Positions 35,556 through 46,145 of a stretch of DNA of 64,000 nucleotides are shown here, piece by piece. Source of the DNA: Imbricaverruca yamaguchii (Eukaryota; Arthropoda; Thecostraca; Neoverrucidae); assembly GCA_034440575.1 (NCBI GenBank), contig JAOTOL010001218.1:261001-325000 (forward strand), read 5' to 3'. A program made the position numbers and the translations under genes. The notes below the pieces were generated by a model. That model did not search any database and was not told the origin of the DNA. It was given only the letters and a program-made list of their open reading frames with translations. Positions within the stretch are counted from its first letter, which is position 1; every line of letters starts with the position of its first letter.

Positions 35556-36350
35556 GTGGGTGCCGACGCGCCGGTCCCGCCGGCTGTGGCGGTGGCACCG
35601 TGTGGTGCGGATTGCTGTGCGCCGGGCTATCATGAACACACTGCGAGGAGATATTAGGCGGCGGGCGGGTCGGCAGTTATTGCTGCATTGTTACCTTAAA
35701 AAAAAACTTGCCCGAAAATGTCTGGCCGACGTAGACGCAGTGCCGAATCACGCTTTGAATAATTTTACTTATGAATATTAATGATCAGTCCAATATATTG
35801 TGATGTGCGCGTGAATATTGCGAGCCGATTACCGCTTACGTCGTGGAGGATATCAAAGGAAATTTGTCGTGCCGGTGAACACGTTAGTTATGGTTTAGCT
35901 GGTTGTTCTTTAATCATGCATCCTTGTGTGCGTTGTATTCTCTTCCGGCAAGGGCTGCGACCGGGTTAACAAGAGCTAGGCACATATCGGTCTCCAACTG
36001 GGACGCAGTGGACAGTGGTTGGTGGGTGGCGATTACTCCAACTCTGGCCTTGTCAGTAGAACTTTTGGCGGGCTGTGCTCTGACTGGAGCTGGCTCTGGC
36101 TCCGCTCCCCTGCCAGAAGCTAGATGAATTCCAGTTTGGCTGATTCTGGCTCTGGTCCCTCTGGTAGAAGTTTTGTGGGGTCCTGTCTGACTCTGACCCC
36201 GCCATCAGTTGAGTGGGTTCCAGTTTGACTCTGGCTCTGACCCTGTTGGCAGGAGTTAGGATGGTTTAGGTTTCGCTAAGGCTGCCACCTGCCTCCTGTG
36301 ACTGCCATCAGGAGTTGGACAAGTTTGACCGGCTGTGGCTCTGCCTCCAG

Positions 36351-36463
36351 GAGTTGGGCGGATTCCAGTCGCTGAGTAGCCTGCTGCTTATCCCGGGCAT
36401 AACACCGCAGTTGATCGAACGGCACCGAGCCTGCATATCATGCCGCGTCACTGATAGCTGCGG
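36351..36463 (+). CDS. Exon 2 (proposed): second half of the helix-hairpin-helix module
   Basis: Acceptor CTGCCTCCAG, then GAG TTG GGC. It encodes ELGGFQSLSSLLLIPGITPQ followed by LIERHRACISC. It ends before a strong donor GTAAGT, leaving two bases (phase 2). The IPGIT segment is the hairpin of a second HhH half. The next exon at 37205 begins with one base that completes the codon as Gly, giving an uninterrupted frame into the acidic FBXW7-like exon. I know of no HhH module in vertebrate FBXW7, so this would be unusual. A premature stop in this frame just after the donor supports a real splice site there. Confidence 0.55.
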
Positions 36464-37204
36464 GTAAGTCTGTGGGAGACCCTCCGGACCGCGGGTCATG
36501 TGGGAAGGTATGGAGACGCTGCTGGCTTAGATCACTGGTAGTATGTTGGCGTTGACAGTTCTGTCAGAGCTGATCCACATGTACAGCTCTGACGGGACAA
36601 AATATGTATCCAGTTGAATTTCGTGATGCGTTGGTGGTGCATCGCGATCGGCAAGTTATGTTCCAAGTTCCTTGCTATATGAACTGCATTAGCGAGTATA
36701 ATTCGTCTAGTTTGGACGAATTCAAAGGATAGCATAGCAATTATATCTGGGATTTGGTTTGAGACATTTGGTATGAATCGATTATATGGCAAGTTGTATT
36801 TTGATAAGTCTTCAACTTCGACTTTTAATTGTTTCGGACTGACAAGTGTAAGCCATTGCTTCCGGTATGCTGTATACCACTATTTTGTAGCTCATGGAGA
36901 CAAATAATGGAGATAAGTCTATATGACCTCTGCAAATAGTGTCGGTAGAGGGCATCGCAGGAGAAGTTTTGTCACATAGTAATGCAGTGTGGAAGTTTTA
37001 GAATACAAGTTTGCTGTACAAATATAATTTGGAAGTGTTTGCAGTAAAAGTAATGTCGCTTGGAGGTATTGGGCACCTGAAGAAGGATTGCAGTGTGGAT
37101 CTAAAGTGGTCTGCTGTAGAAATCGTATCACATAGCAGGGAAATGGTTGGAGTGCATGCTATTTATATTGCGTGCTGACGATCTGATGGTACACCCTGCT
37201 ACAG

Positions 37205-37463
37205 GTCGTCGCTACCGTCGACGGAGGAGCTGGTCGATGATGACTCTCTGATGGAATCGCCGGCGTCGCGGACCACCGCCCCGGACCTGCCGCCCGCTCC
37301 ATCCTCTCCGGCAGCAGTGCCGCCCGCTCTCGTCTTCTCCCCCGCTGCCGCCACCTCCCCTGCTCCGGCCACCTCCCCCGCTCCCGCCACCTCCGCTGCT
37401 CCCGCCACCTCCGCTGCTCCCGCCACCTCCGCTGCTGATGACATCGGCGACGCGGGCACGTTG
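37205..37463 (+). CDS. Exon 3: acidic and Ala/Pro/Thr-rich N-terminal region
   Basis: Acceptor ACCCTGCTACAG, donor GTGAGT. It encodes SSLPSTEELVDDDSLMESPA and then a low-complexity Ala-Pro-Thr-Ser segment, in which an 18-base unit (SAAPAT) is repeated, ending ADDIGDAGTL. FBXW7 proteins have long, poorly conserved, acidic and disordered N-termini ahead of the F-box, so composition and position fit. It enters in phase 2 and leaves in phase 0, matching exons 2 and 4. Minus-strand frames over the same bases (37199-37690) are shadows caused by the GC-rich repeat. Confidence 0.65.
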
Positions 37464-38299
37464 GTGAGTGTAACGCTCCATTGTATGTCAACGGTCGTGA
37501 TGGCCCAGCTCCGCATTACCCCACCGGCATGAGTGTCACGCTCCACCTTACCCCGCGGCATACTACAGTCACGCAATAGATGCATCGTGGCAGTAATTGT
37601 AATGCTCCAATAATATAAATACATGTAATTGTTCAAGTGTATCGCAGTTAGGACCAAGGTCATATATAATGCATTGCTATGTAATATCAAAGCAAGGAAC
37701 TTGCACTTGCAAATTGTATGTCTTACCTTAATTGCATTACGTTTCTGCCTTCAACCTTTATATGTTTTCTACTGTAGGCAATGCCAATGAAATCGATGCT
37801 AAATATGTTAATAGTTATATAAAAAAAATACAGTGAAGCTCTAATGAAGCTCATAATTTTTTTACACAAATCAATTCAATCAAAAAATCAAATCTGAGTT
37901 TTCAAGTTTTATTTCATTTTCCTTTTCTAATATGTATAGCGGACCGAAAAATGTTGTTCGAAGTCAACTTGTTCCAATACAAAATGCTTGCTTTAGCCAG
38001 AATCTTCGATTTTAACTCTTACAGGCAAATATACAAAACTAAGTAGTAATCAAAAACGGAAAAATTACAAACTCCTCTGGTGCATTTTGTTGCATCCCTA
38101 AAGATAAACAAATGCTGAAAGTTTCATTCAAATATCTTCATCCTATGAATGCGACGTGATTAGGAAGACTAGCGAAAATATGTTTATGGTTTTCGGGTGT
38201 CTGTATGTCAGAAGCTCAGATTCAAGAGCAATATTTATGTAGGCTTTCCCAATCACGTCGTATTCGGAAGTTTTGCTGCTCATGCAGACCAGGTATATG

Positions 38300-39003
38300 A
38301 CGACCTGGTGGCTCTAGACGTGGTATATGGCGACTCAGCGGCTGTAGACGTGGTATATGACGATCCAGCGGCTGTAGACGGGGTATATGACGATCCAGCG
38401 GCTGTAGACGGGTGTATGATGACCCAGCGGCTGTAGACGGGGTATATGACGATCCAGCGGCTGTAGACGGGTGTATGATGACCCAGCGGCTGTAGACGGG
38501 GTATATGACGATCCAGCGGCTGTAGACGGGGTATATGACGACTCAGCGGCTGTAGACGGGGTATATGACGACTCAGCGGCTGTAGACGGGGTGTATGACG
38601 ATCCAGCGGCTGTAGACGGGTGTATGATGACCCAGCGGCTGTAGACGGGGTATATGACGATCCAGCGGCTGTAGACGGGGTATATGACGACTCAGCGGCT
38701 GTAGACGGGGTATATGATGACCCAGCGGCTGTAGACGGGGTATATGACGATCCAGCGGCTGTAGACGGGGTGTATGATGACTCAGCGGCTGTAGACGTGG
38801 TATATGACGATCCAGCGGCTGTAGACGGGTGTATGATGACCCAGCGGCTGTAGACGGGGTATATGACGACTCAGCGGCTGTAGACGGGGTATATGACGAC
38901 TCAGCGGCTGTAGACGGGGTATATGACGACTCAGCGGCTGTAGACGGGGTATATGACGACTCAGCGGCTGTAGACGGGGTATATGACGACCCAACGGCTG
39001 TAC
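38300..39003 (+). repeat. 30-bp minisatellite in intron 3, about 24 units
   Basis: Units of CGGCTGTAGACGGGGTATAT followed by GACGACTCAG, with 29-bp variants (GGGTGTATGATGACCCAG). It lies ~95 bp upstream of exon 4. Period 30 keeps frames open on both strands (a 296-codon frame on the minus strand), but there is no domain or codon signature and I do not call a gene. Confidence 0.95.
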
Positions 39004-39098
39004 TAGTGAGCGCGCAATATAGCCGAAGCAGCTGACGTGCCCGATAATCCCAACTGCACACATTGTTTTGACCCGCTACCCGGCCTGTGCTGCCGCAG

Positions 39099-39245
39099 AT
39101 GAAACGCAAGTCCGACGGTGCTAGCGGCCGTTCTCCTGACAAGAAGCGCTGCAGGAAGGTTGCTGGGGACGGCGAGCTGCCTGCCGAGTGGGACCCGAAC
39201 ACCGAGGTGCCGGCAGGCCTGCACCACTGGGTGGACACATACCTG
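39099..39245 (+). CDS. Exon 4: pre-F-box region of the FBXW7-like protein
   Basis: Acceptor CTGCCGCAG, donor GTGAGG, 49 codons, phase 0 at both ends. It encodes MKRKSDGASGRSPDKKRCRK, then a segment ending PAGLHHWVDTYL. The MKRK...KK-C-K basic motif and the GL-W- segment correspond to the nuclear-localisation and dimerisation-proximal part of FBXW7 just ahead of the F-box. This is knowledge of the family; the alignment is by eye. The exon's 3' end and its donor are tandemly repeated just downstream (39231-39370), which creates competing donors. Confidence 0.75.
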
Positions 39246-39370
39246 GTGAGGGGCCACTCCGGACCCAGATGTGCCGGCAGACCTGCATCAATGGGTGGAT
39301 ACGTACCTGGTGAGGGGCCACTCCGGACCCAGATGTGCCGGCAGACCTGCATCAATGGGTGGATACGTGC
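39207..39370 (+). repeat. 64-bp tandem repeat spanning the exon 4 donor
   Basis: GTGGACACATACCTGGTGAG at 39231 recurs as GTGGATACGTACCTGGTGAG at 39295 and GTGGATACGTGCCTGGTTGT at 39359, exactly 64 bases apart. The intervening sequence (CACTCCGGACCCAGATGTGC) is identical between the copies. Confidence 0.95.
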
Positions 39371-39622
39371 CTGGTTGTGGGGGTCCGCTGCGGACGCCGA
39401 GTTACCGTTCCGCGTCTGTCGGCTCCACGGTATAGGTATGCTTCCGATGATGTGTGTCGGCACCCTCGAAGGTGCTTCCGATCAGTCCGTCAGCCGCAAC
39501 CGCAACCGCAACCTTAGCGCGAGCTGATGTTCCGTCAGGTCAGCTGTGCGGTGACCCATGTGTCCCTGACGCTGTATCGACCTTGTCGGCTGTGTACTGA
39601 CTGCGGGTGGTGGCGGCGGCAG

Positions 39623-40036
39623 GCCTGGAACGGCGACCAGCGTCTGGCGGCGCTGGACCAGCTGCTGGACGTGTCGGACTCGGCGCAGGTGCGCCACATG
39701 ATGCAGGTGATCAAGCCGCGCTTCCAGCGTGACTTCATCTCGCTGCTGCCGCGCGAGCTGGCGCTGCACGTGCTGGCGTTCCTGCCGGCCGGCGCCCTGC
39801 TGCGTGCCGCACAGACATGCCGCAGCTGGCGCCAACTGGCCGAGGACAACCTCCTGTGGCGCGAAAAGTGCCGTGAACTGCAGGTGGACGACCTGCAGGA
39901 GCTGATGGCCGTGCGGCGCCGGCATGCGGCACCCGCCGAGCCGACGGAGCCCGACTCGAGCGTCTGGAAACAGGCCTTCATCCGCCGCATGAAGATCGAG
40001 GCTAACTGGCGTAGTCGCGATCTACCCCAGCCAAAG
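39623..40036 (+). CDS. FBXW7: Exon 5: F-box domain of the FBXW7-like protein
   Basis: 138 codons, phase 0 at both ends; acceptor GCGGCGGCAG, donor GTTGGT. It encodes AWNGDQRLAALDQLLDV, then QVRHMMQVIKPRFQRDFISL leading into the F-box LLPRELALHVLAFLPAGALL and AAQTCRSWRQLAEDNLLWRE. The region after the F-box ends FIRRMKIEANWRSRDLPQPK. The order and wording match FBXW7/archipelago closely. The F-box recruits SKP1 and thereby CUL1-RBX1, and the preceding segment is the dimerisation region. Two donor-like copies of the exon's last bases (CCCCAGCCAAAGGT) lie downstream. Very GC-rich, as in the WD40 exons. Confidence 0.9.
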
Positions 40037-40152
40037 GTTGGTGCGATGACGTGACTGCTGATATCCTCTGCCCCAGCCAAAGGTGGGTCTCTTGGTATCT
40101 CTCGCTGCTGACATAGTTATGCATGTTGACTTCAGCTGCCGAAGCCAGAGGT

Positions 40153-40204
40153 CGCTGTATGACCGAAGCAGTCGATGCGCCCTTAAGCCCAAATAGCCAA
40201 CTAA
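40153..40204 (+). mobile_element. 52-bp tail-only LINE insertion in intron 5
   Basis: Flanked by a perfect 14-bp duplication CCGAAGCCAGAGGT (40139-40152 and 40205-40218). The insert is CGCTGTATGACCGAAGCAGT, then CGATGCGCCC and the tail TTAAGCCCAAATAGCCAACT. It corresponds to the 3' stem-loop plus tail of the I-like LINE and nothing else. Confidence 0.85.
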
Positions 40205-40246
40205 CCGAAGCCAGAGGTGGGTCTCCTGGCGTATGTCACCGCAAGC

Positions 40247-40412
40247 GAGGCGTCGATAGCTTCAGTGCTTAATTTGAACGTCTGGCAAGCCAGAGGTGTG
40301 GGGTTCGATTCTTCGTGGTGCCCGATCTTCCTGTCAGGGTGAGAAGCAGGCGACGGTATGCGGCCTCAGCTGTTGAGTGCATCGTAGTCACAAGCACGAT
40401 CTTTTTTCCTCG
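40247..40412 (+). mobile_element. tRNA-derived SINE, second type
   Basis: A tRNA-like head has TAGCTTCAGTGC (A-box-like) and GGTTCGATTC (good B box). The 3' half GCGACGGTATGCGGCCTCAG then CTGTTGAGTGCATCGTAGTC parallels the tail of the SINE at 31263. The T run at 40403-40408 resembles a pol III stop or SINE tail. Ends are approximate; no duplication was assigned. Confidence 0.55.
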
Positions 40413-42045
40413 TTTTCTAATTGTTAAAATCAAGAGTTAGTTCATTGCATGCTATGCGTCCAACTTGAGGACGTGGGCGACAAATTGCACGGTGTTTTCT
40501 ACATCAATACGGTACAAGAACAATCGAATCACAGTAGTCTCGGACACAACAGTAAAAAAGGTAACTTGTCGCCGCGCAACAGTAACATGGATATTTAGCC
40601 AACTAGGTGCAATTACCATATTATTAGAAGGTACCAACCGTCAGTGGGTCATTCTGCTGAATTTTTGGAACAGATCCCAGCATTTCCATAAACGCTTTTT
40701 ACCCTCTTTCGAACTATGCAGCTATATATCTCAATCTCAGTGTATTTTTACGCCTACTTAATAAACCGTTGCTTAGTTATAAGTGCCTTTTTCTCGTTGT
40801 ACATCCGCGTGAACTGTTTCCCAGCATGTTTAGTGTTCTTGTGTTTATAGGATGATCAGTTCGATCAGACGCGGCGAAAATGGCATTGTGTCATTTTGAC
40901 ATTGTCCCTGGTTTTGGCTTTAGGGTGCATCGACCATGTTGATCATATAGTTTGTCCCTGGTTTGGCTGCAGAAGGCATTTATTGTCGTGCCAGACTAAT
41001 TACACTGGCGGACAATGCCAGAGCAAGTGTGATATAGTTTCAGTAGTTGGACATAGACTATATTTATCACTGGCGGTAATTTGTCTGCGTTTTCCGTAAT
41101 AATTATCTTCATGCATTTGTAAGCCAACCGTCGCGTCCTTACATCATCCTTGGTAAAATGTACCCGCTGCGATATTTTATTCCAAGGTAATGGGCTAGCA
41201 CCGGAGCCTTCTAGTCGATTATGATGGCAGCTTTCTGGCCTTACATTTGCGCTGGAACTAATTAATATGAAATGCGCCTATTGAGCAGATTGTATCAGTG
41301 TCTGATAATAAAATGTGTGATTCATCGTGTTCTGGTCACATGTGGTTGCATATCAAATTTTGTCTCCATACCATTAGAATGGCTCGTACCGTTGAACAAG
41401 CTGTCATTACATGGATTGTATATTCAATGAAATTGTGTTGCGCTGTCTTCTCTAGTGGGCTATGCAGATCTCATATATGTGTAAAACCCATTCTACTTCA
41501 CTTTTACTAGGGATCTGGATATTCTTCTCTGAAGGTTTGTTTCTATTATCCCATAATATTTCGTTTCTAACGTTTCTTGCAGAAATTGCCATGTATTCCA
41601 TTGCTTGAAACCAAGCTGTACATCCCCTCGCGAAAAATAAATGTATGATGCTCGGCTAAAACCTGATCTTCCTTGCAGTGAATATTTGTGTTTCATTTCC
41701 GAGGCTGACACTATTCTTTTTCTTTATTTGCTTCCATTTTGCTTGGCAGTTTTTGTCTGAGGAATATTTTGACAGAATGTTTTCAAGCTTTTGCACTGTA
41801 TTGGTACAATCAGACACTGCTATCCCCGTCTATACATTTACTGTGTAGCATCATTCGTGTAATGCGATCTTTTCGTGCACCCCAAATAAACTGAAACAAA
41901 CTTTTCAATCTTTCGTTTTGCAAATTTCGTGCTGGCTCAGGGCGGCACGGTCATTAAGTATAGTTGACACACAGGTGCAGACTTAAGTAAGTGTATTCTA
42001 CCGAATGGCGCTAGGCTTCTCATTGCGGAAGTTCAAGACGATCTT
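40413..42045. other. Intron 5 sequence, no gene seen
   Basis: AT-rich intronic DNA between exon 5 and exon 6. No frame with a domain and no repeat with definable ends apart from the small insertions listed. Confidence 0.5.
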
Positions 42046-42097
42046 GGGGGCTGTATAACCACTGCAGTTGATGCGCCATAAAATCCCAATAACTAAC
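42046..42097 (+). mobile_element. 52-bp tail-only LINE insertion in intron 5
   Basis: Flanked by 13-bp duplications TCAAGACGATCTT (42033-42045) and TCAAGACGAGCTT (42098-42110), one mismatch. The insert GGGGGCTGTATAACCACTGC, then AGTTGATGCGCC and AAATCCCAATAACTAAC, is the hairpin plus tail. Confidence 0.8.
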
Positions 42098-42477
42098 TCA
42101 AGACGAGCTTTGAATCTTACACATTTGTCTTGTGGTATTACATCACCTAAAAATAGATTGTATAACCTTTAAAATACAATATGTTCTCCAATGAATACAC
42201 CGTTGATCGAACCCGTCTGATCTGCGTTAACAATAGACCAATAGACCAAAGCCACACAATAAACAGCTCACTTCTCAATAGTGAACAATGAACACTTCGC
42301 AATAGCCCAAAGCGATTAACTTCGTTATGATTATACGATTGCTATAGTTACGGTTATACGAGTCATTCGTATAGCCATAATCATAATTAACATATGTGAA
42401 CCATAATTCACATATCATTCTTGCACACTTCGAAAGTTGAGATAGTGAAACTAGAAATTCTTGAGCGAAGAAACTTT

Positions 42478-42544
42478 ATGGACGCTACGTAACCAGTAGC
42501 AGTTGAAGCGCCCCAGAGCCCAAAATAATCAACAAATCAACGGG
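42478..42544 (+). mobile_element. 67-bp tail-only LINE insertion in intron 5
   Basis: Flanked by GAAACTTT (42470-42477 and 42545-42552). The insert starts near GGACGCTACGTAACC, carries AGTTGAAGCGCCCC (stem GGACGC with GCGCCC) and ends CCCAAAATAATCAACAAATC. Confidence 0.65.
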
Positions 42545-42837
42545 GAAACTTTGAGTACGTTTGGTGTATATTTTTATGAAATGATTTGCTCTTCTTTAGC
42601 ATTCAATCAGTTGTATTTTTATGGAGTGCCTTCTCACAACCACCATGTTAGTGGTTTGCTACAGTCAGACGTGAGTCTGCTGACGTCACCGTCGACATCA
42701 ACATTGAGTGCCGAGTGACTGAGTCGGCGCTGCCTCCTCCGGTGGTGACCACGGTCACGTGACTGAGCCGGTGGCGCTGTCTGCGGCGGCTACGCCGGCC
42801 TGGCGTCTGAGCCGGTGGTGTGCTCTCCGGTCGGCAG

Positions 42838-43133
42838 GTGCTCAACGGCCACGACGACCACGTGATCACGTGTCTGCAGTTCTCTGAGCAGCGGATCGTG
42901 AGCGGCTCTGACGACAACACGCTCAAGGTGTGGTCGTCCTCGTCTGGCCGGTGTCTGCGCACGCTGGTGGGACACACGGGCGGCGTGTGGAGCAGCCAGA
43001 TGGACGGCGCCACCGTCGTCTCTGGCTCAACCGACCGCACCCTCAAAGTGTGGAATGCCGACTCAGGCCAGTGCCTGCACACGCTCTACGGTCACACCTC
43101 CACCGTCCGCTGCATGCACCTGCACGATAAAAA
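42838..43133 (+). CDS. FBXW7: Exon 6: WD40 blades 1-2 of the FBXW7-like protein
   Basis: Acceptor CCGGTCGGCAG; the donor GTAGGT follows two bases of a Lys codon (phase 2). It encodes [62 protein letters not shown] and [16 protein letters not shown]. These are GH...WD-type blades nearly word for word as in FBXW7. The Arg in STVRCMH (codon 43108-43110) corresponds to human R465, one of three phosphodegron-contacting arginines (family knowledge). The WD40 propeller would bind substrates carrying a Cdc4 phosphodegron. Minus-strand frames here are shadows. Confidence 0.93.
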
Positions 43134-43222
43134 GTAGGTGTCGGCCGCACTTCCCGTCTCGGTGTGCGTGGGTGGATGTGTGGGTCCACCGTGTTGGAAG
43201 GTGTGACTGGTTGTGTCGCCGG

Positions 43223-43277
43223 ATAGGCGCTAAATACCTCTCAGTCGGCGCACGCTTAAGCCCAAATAATCGATCAA
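43223..43277 (+). mobile_element. 55-bp tail-only LINE insertion in intron 6
   Basis: Flanked by a perfect 14-bp duplication GGTTGTGTCGCCGG (43209-43222 and 43278-43291). The insert ATAGGCGCTAAATACCTCTC, then AGTCGGCGCACGCTTAAGCC and CAAATAATCGATCAA, is a diverged hairpin plus tail. Confidence 0.85.
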
Positions 43278-43505
43278 GGTTGTGTCGCCGGCGTGCTGAT
43301 ACCACGTGCAGGTGCTGCCAGCCATTGCCGTGTCGGGCTGCTGGATCTGATCCGGCCGCACGCAACTGTGCCAAACTGGTGTCTGATGTTGACGGACGGC
43401 GACTGATGGCGCCTGGCCGTCTAGCCGGAAGTGTCGGGCTGCACGCTGCTCTCCCATGTGACTGTGGCCACGCCCAGCCGTGCCTGACTGTGCCCACCGC
43501 GCCAG

Positions 43506-43731
43506 GGTGGTGTCCGGCTCACGGGACGCCACGCTGCGGGTCTGGCACATCGAGACCGGCGAGTGCGAGCACGTGCTCGTTGGCCACGTGGCCGCCGTCC
43601 GCTGCGTCCAGTACAACGGCAAGCTGGTGGTGTCTGGCGCTTACGACTACATGGTCAAAGTGTGGAATCCAGACCGCGAGGAGTGTCTGCACACGCTGCA
43701 GGGACATAACAACCGGGTCTACTCACTACAG
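43506..43731 (+). CDS. FBXW7: Exon 7: central WD40 blades of the FBXW7-like protein
   Basis: Acceptor ACCGCGCCAG; the first base completes the Lys codon from exon 6. The donor is GTCAGT after Gln, phase 0. It encodes [49 protein letters not shown] and [12 protein letters not shown]. The Arg residues in SGSRDATLR (43522-43524) and AAVRCVQ (43600-43602) correspond to human R479 and R505. With the one in exon 6, all three degron-binding arginines are kept, which argues for conserved substrate recognition. Confidence 0.93.
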
Positions 43732-45445
43732 GTCAGTCGGCCTCGACACTCGACCTCGATTGCAACTAGGAAATACCAAGCCGGCGAATCGGCAGCTGAC
43801 GCAAGATTGATGAACTTCTTGTGGTTCGGTATTGTGAAACGTTATCTTTACTGCAATCTGAAATTGTTAAGTTATGATTGGCCCACTATTCTCTCTGTTA
43901 TTATTTTGTCTTTGGTAAGTTCGTGGTTGTAATCGAAAAATACGTGGTCTGTTCAATTTATATGCGCCTTGGTGATGCTTCTACAGCTTTGTTATATGAA
44001 ATTCCAGGGCGTTTGGGACTTCTGATTGAAGGTTCTTGTGATAAGAGACGTCGTGCAATATTGTATGGTAGGCACGTGTTTTCTTTGTCGTTGCGTAAAC
44101 TAATGCTAAGTACCAATGTTGTTTAATTGCAATTGCACTTGAAATTCGTTAGTGTTAACACTTGAAGCACACAGTATGCGTGTACAGCATTTCCTCTTGT
44201 CGGATGAATCATTGGTATTCGTATCATTGGTACTGCAGATAGGTATTTATGCACACTGATCAAATTGGAGAAGAAAAAAACACTGCGACGCAAAAGGGCG
44301 AGGAGGGGGACGCGTTTTGTCATCACCTGGCTCCATTTAATATAAAATAGGATCCAATCAAGACCAAGTTGAAAAACCTGGTCTTGCTGAATGCACGTGC
44401 AAAACCAAGGCACACTGGTACGGACGCATGCATTTTGTAGTTATGCTGTGTAAATGGTCGGATGTGCTACCAGGAATAATAGCAGTAATATTCGGGTAAA
44501 TAATACATCTCGCACGTGTGGGGGGTTATCTAAACGAGAAACCACACTTACTAAATCCGGGTGAAAAAGCACAAAGCGGTCTTAAGCGGTATTCAACAGC
44601 CGAACGGTACCTAAGTATCTTCGGTACAACTATCCAACACTTCAAGCTTCCGAGACGGTTACTAGCTTTCATCATGTCGCGACAACTATAGCATAGTTCA
44701 AATCCATTCCACTCGAGGTTCTCGAAAGCGACTGACTGGTAATGTGCATATTCCAAAGGACCAATGGATATGGTTTGTTCAAATGTGACTAGTTACGGTG
44801 CACGCGGTGTTGGTAATAATCGGAGCACTGTTATTGCAAAGATTGAGCATGCCCTTTCAACCACTTGCTTGTCATGAAGTGCATTGCCCAAGGAAGCGTG
44901 TATTTATCACATTGCTGCTGAGCTGTATACGTCGGAGCCTATTGGCGCTGGTGGAATTCCGACTGGAGTATCTGGATCAGAAATCCAATATCGCCATCTA
45001 CGGTACTCGGGGCAATATGGATATTATATAAGAAGTACATATTACTCTGTAGCACTATTGTTTTCTAGAGCACTAGCCAGATCGCCGAACTGATCATGCT
45101 TATTTTCCCGGTGGGATTAATTACCGGAGCGTTGTGTGTCACTGTTTGGATGCTGTGCAGCTTCTGACTGGAATCTACCTCCAGGGCGATGGTGTTATCC
45201 CGTCATGGCAAATGGCTGCTGTCTGATCAGGGGTAGTTGGCAACGCCCCGTCGCACACGGTCGTCTAGGGTAGCTGCTGACGTTTGTTCCTCCACCCTGA
45301 CCCTACCCGGCCAGATGGCAGCTACCTGCCATCGTGGAACAGTACAAGCATGCTGAAGATGGAGCCGCACCAGACGCCACGCACGACCAAAGAGAAGCAA
45401 ACAGTGCAGAGCACTAATCCCACGAGCAAGCCAAGCACAGCCAGA

Positions 45446-45508
45446 CATGGGCGCTCTGATACACACAGCCGATGCGCCCCTAAACTCCAATAACCAACCA
45501 ATAACCAT
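45446..45508 (+). mobile_element. ~63-bp tail-only LINE insertion in intron 7
   Basis: Core duplication CAGCCAGA (45438-45445 and 45509-45516), with similar bases following on both sides. The insert carries GGGCGCTCTGATACACACAG then CCGATGCGCCCC (stem GGGCGC with GCGCCC) and ACTCCAATAACCAACCAATA. Confidence 0.65.
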
Positions 45509-45559
45509 CAGCCAGATGTGGCCGCCAACGTTTCTTCTTAAAATTCAGCTGGTCGGAAT

Positions 45560-45725
45560 AATACACGCTTCTTACAAGATTAATCGTCGCCCTGAGCAGC
45601 GCAGCTGGTAATACGTTTCGTCGCCAATCTGACACTCGGGTTGGTCGCGGGCAAAGCGTAGCGATAGGTGGGGCCCAAACCCACGACCTTTTAGTTTGTT
45701 CTTCCAGCAGACCATCCTTTATAAC
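45560..45725 (-). mobile_element. Probable tRNA-derived SINE, minus strand
   Basis: On the minus strand a tRNA-like head (GGTCGTGGGTTTGGGCCCCA as a weak B-box region) leads to CCCGCGACCAACCCGAGTGT and TTGGCGACG. These are the same body blocks as in the 31263 SINE (CCCACGACCAATCGGTGTG, TTGGCGACG). The tail CAGCTGCGCTGCTCAGGGCG resembles the second SINE. Ends are approximate. Confidence 0.5.
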
Positions 45726-46145
45726 CTCACTTCCTTCCTAGTCTACTTTACTGTGGTAGATATATCACTGTTAATGTGTTCCATTCTACTTCATATTGAC
45801 ACGAAACGTGGTTAGGACATTGACCTACATTGTGTAAGGCTTGCTTGTAAAGCGTCGATATTTTATCCCATGAAGGGATTGGTAATGTCTCAACCCTTCC
45901 GACACGCTTCAGCGCCATCACTGTACCGTGCGTCCTAAGACCGCATTCAGTCTCTCATGTGCCACCGAAAGACGAAAGCAATCAAACAGTAAACCAAGTC
46001 TATACCTTTAAAGGGAATCGATAAATACATGGATCAACCAGTGCAACTTGCTTTGAGTGAGAGACTGTGAGTGGCTCACTGGATGTGACTGGTGGGTGTG
46101 TGTCTGTGACTGGACTGTGACTGACCGCCTGTGCCCGGCCGGCAG

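Larger units (their letters stand above)
43732..46145. other. Intron 7 sequence
   Basis: About 2.4 kb without coding signal. It holds one tail-only insertion (45446-45508) and a probable minus-strand SINE (45560-45725); otherwise unremarkable. Confidence 0.5.

Noticed and set aside
37199..37690. 163-codon Ala/Gly-rich frame on the minus strand
   Set aside because: It is the complement of the repetitive Ala-Pro-Thr part of exon 3, which has splice borders on the plus strand.
38573..39463. 296-codon open frame on the minus strand
   Set aside because: It runs through the 30-bp minisatellite and the 64-bp repeat. A period divisible by three keeps it open; the residues are a simple reiteration with no domain.
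43055..43810. 251-codon plus-strand frame overlapping WD40 exons
   Set aside because: It is an out-of-frame reading of GC-rich exons 6-7 and the intron between them; the WD40 frame explains the sequence.
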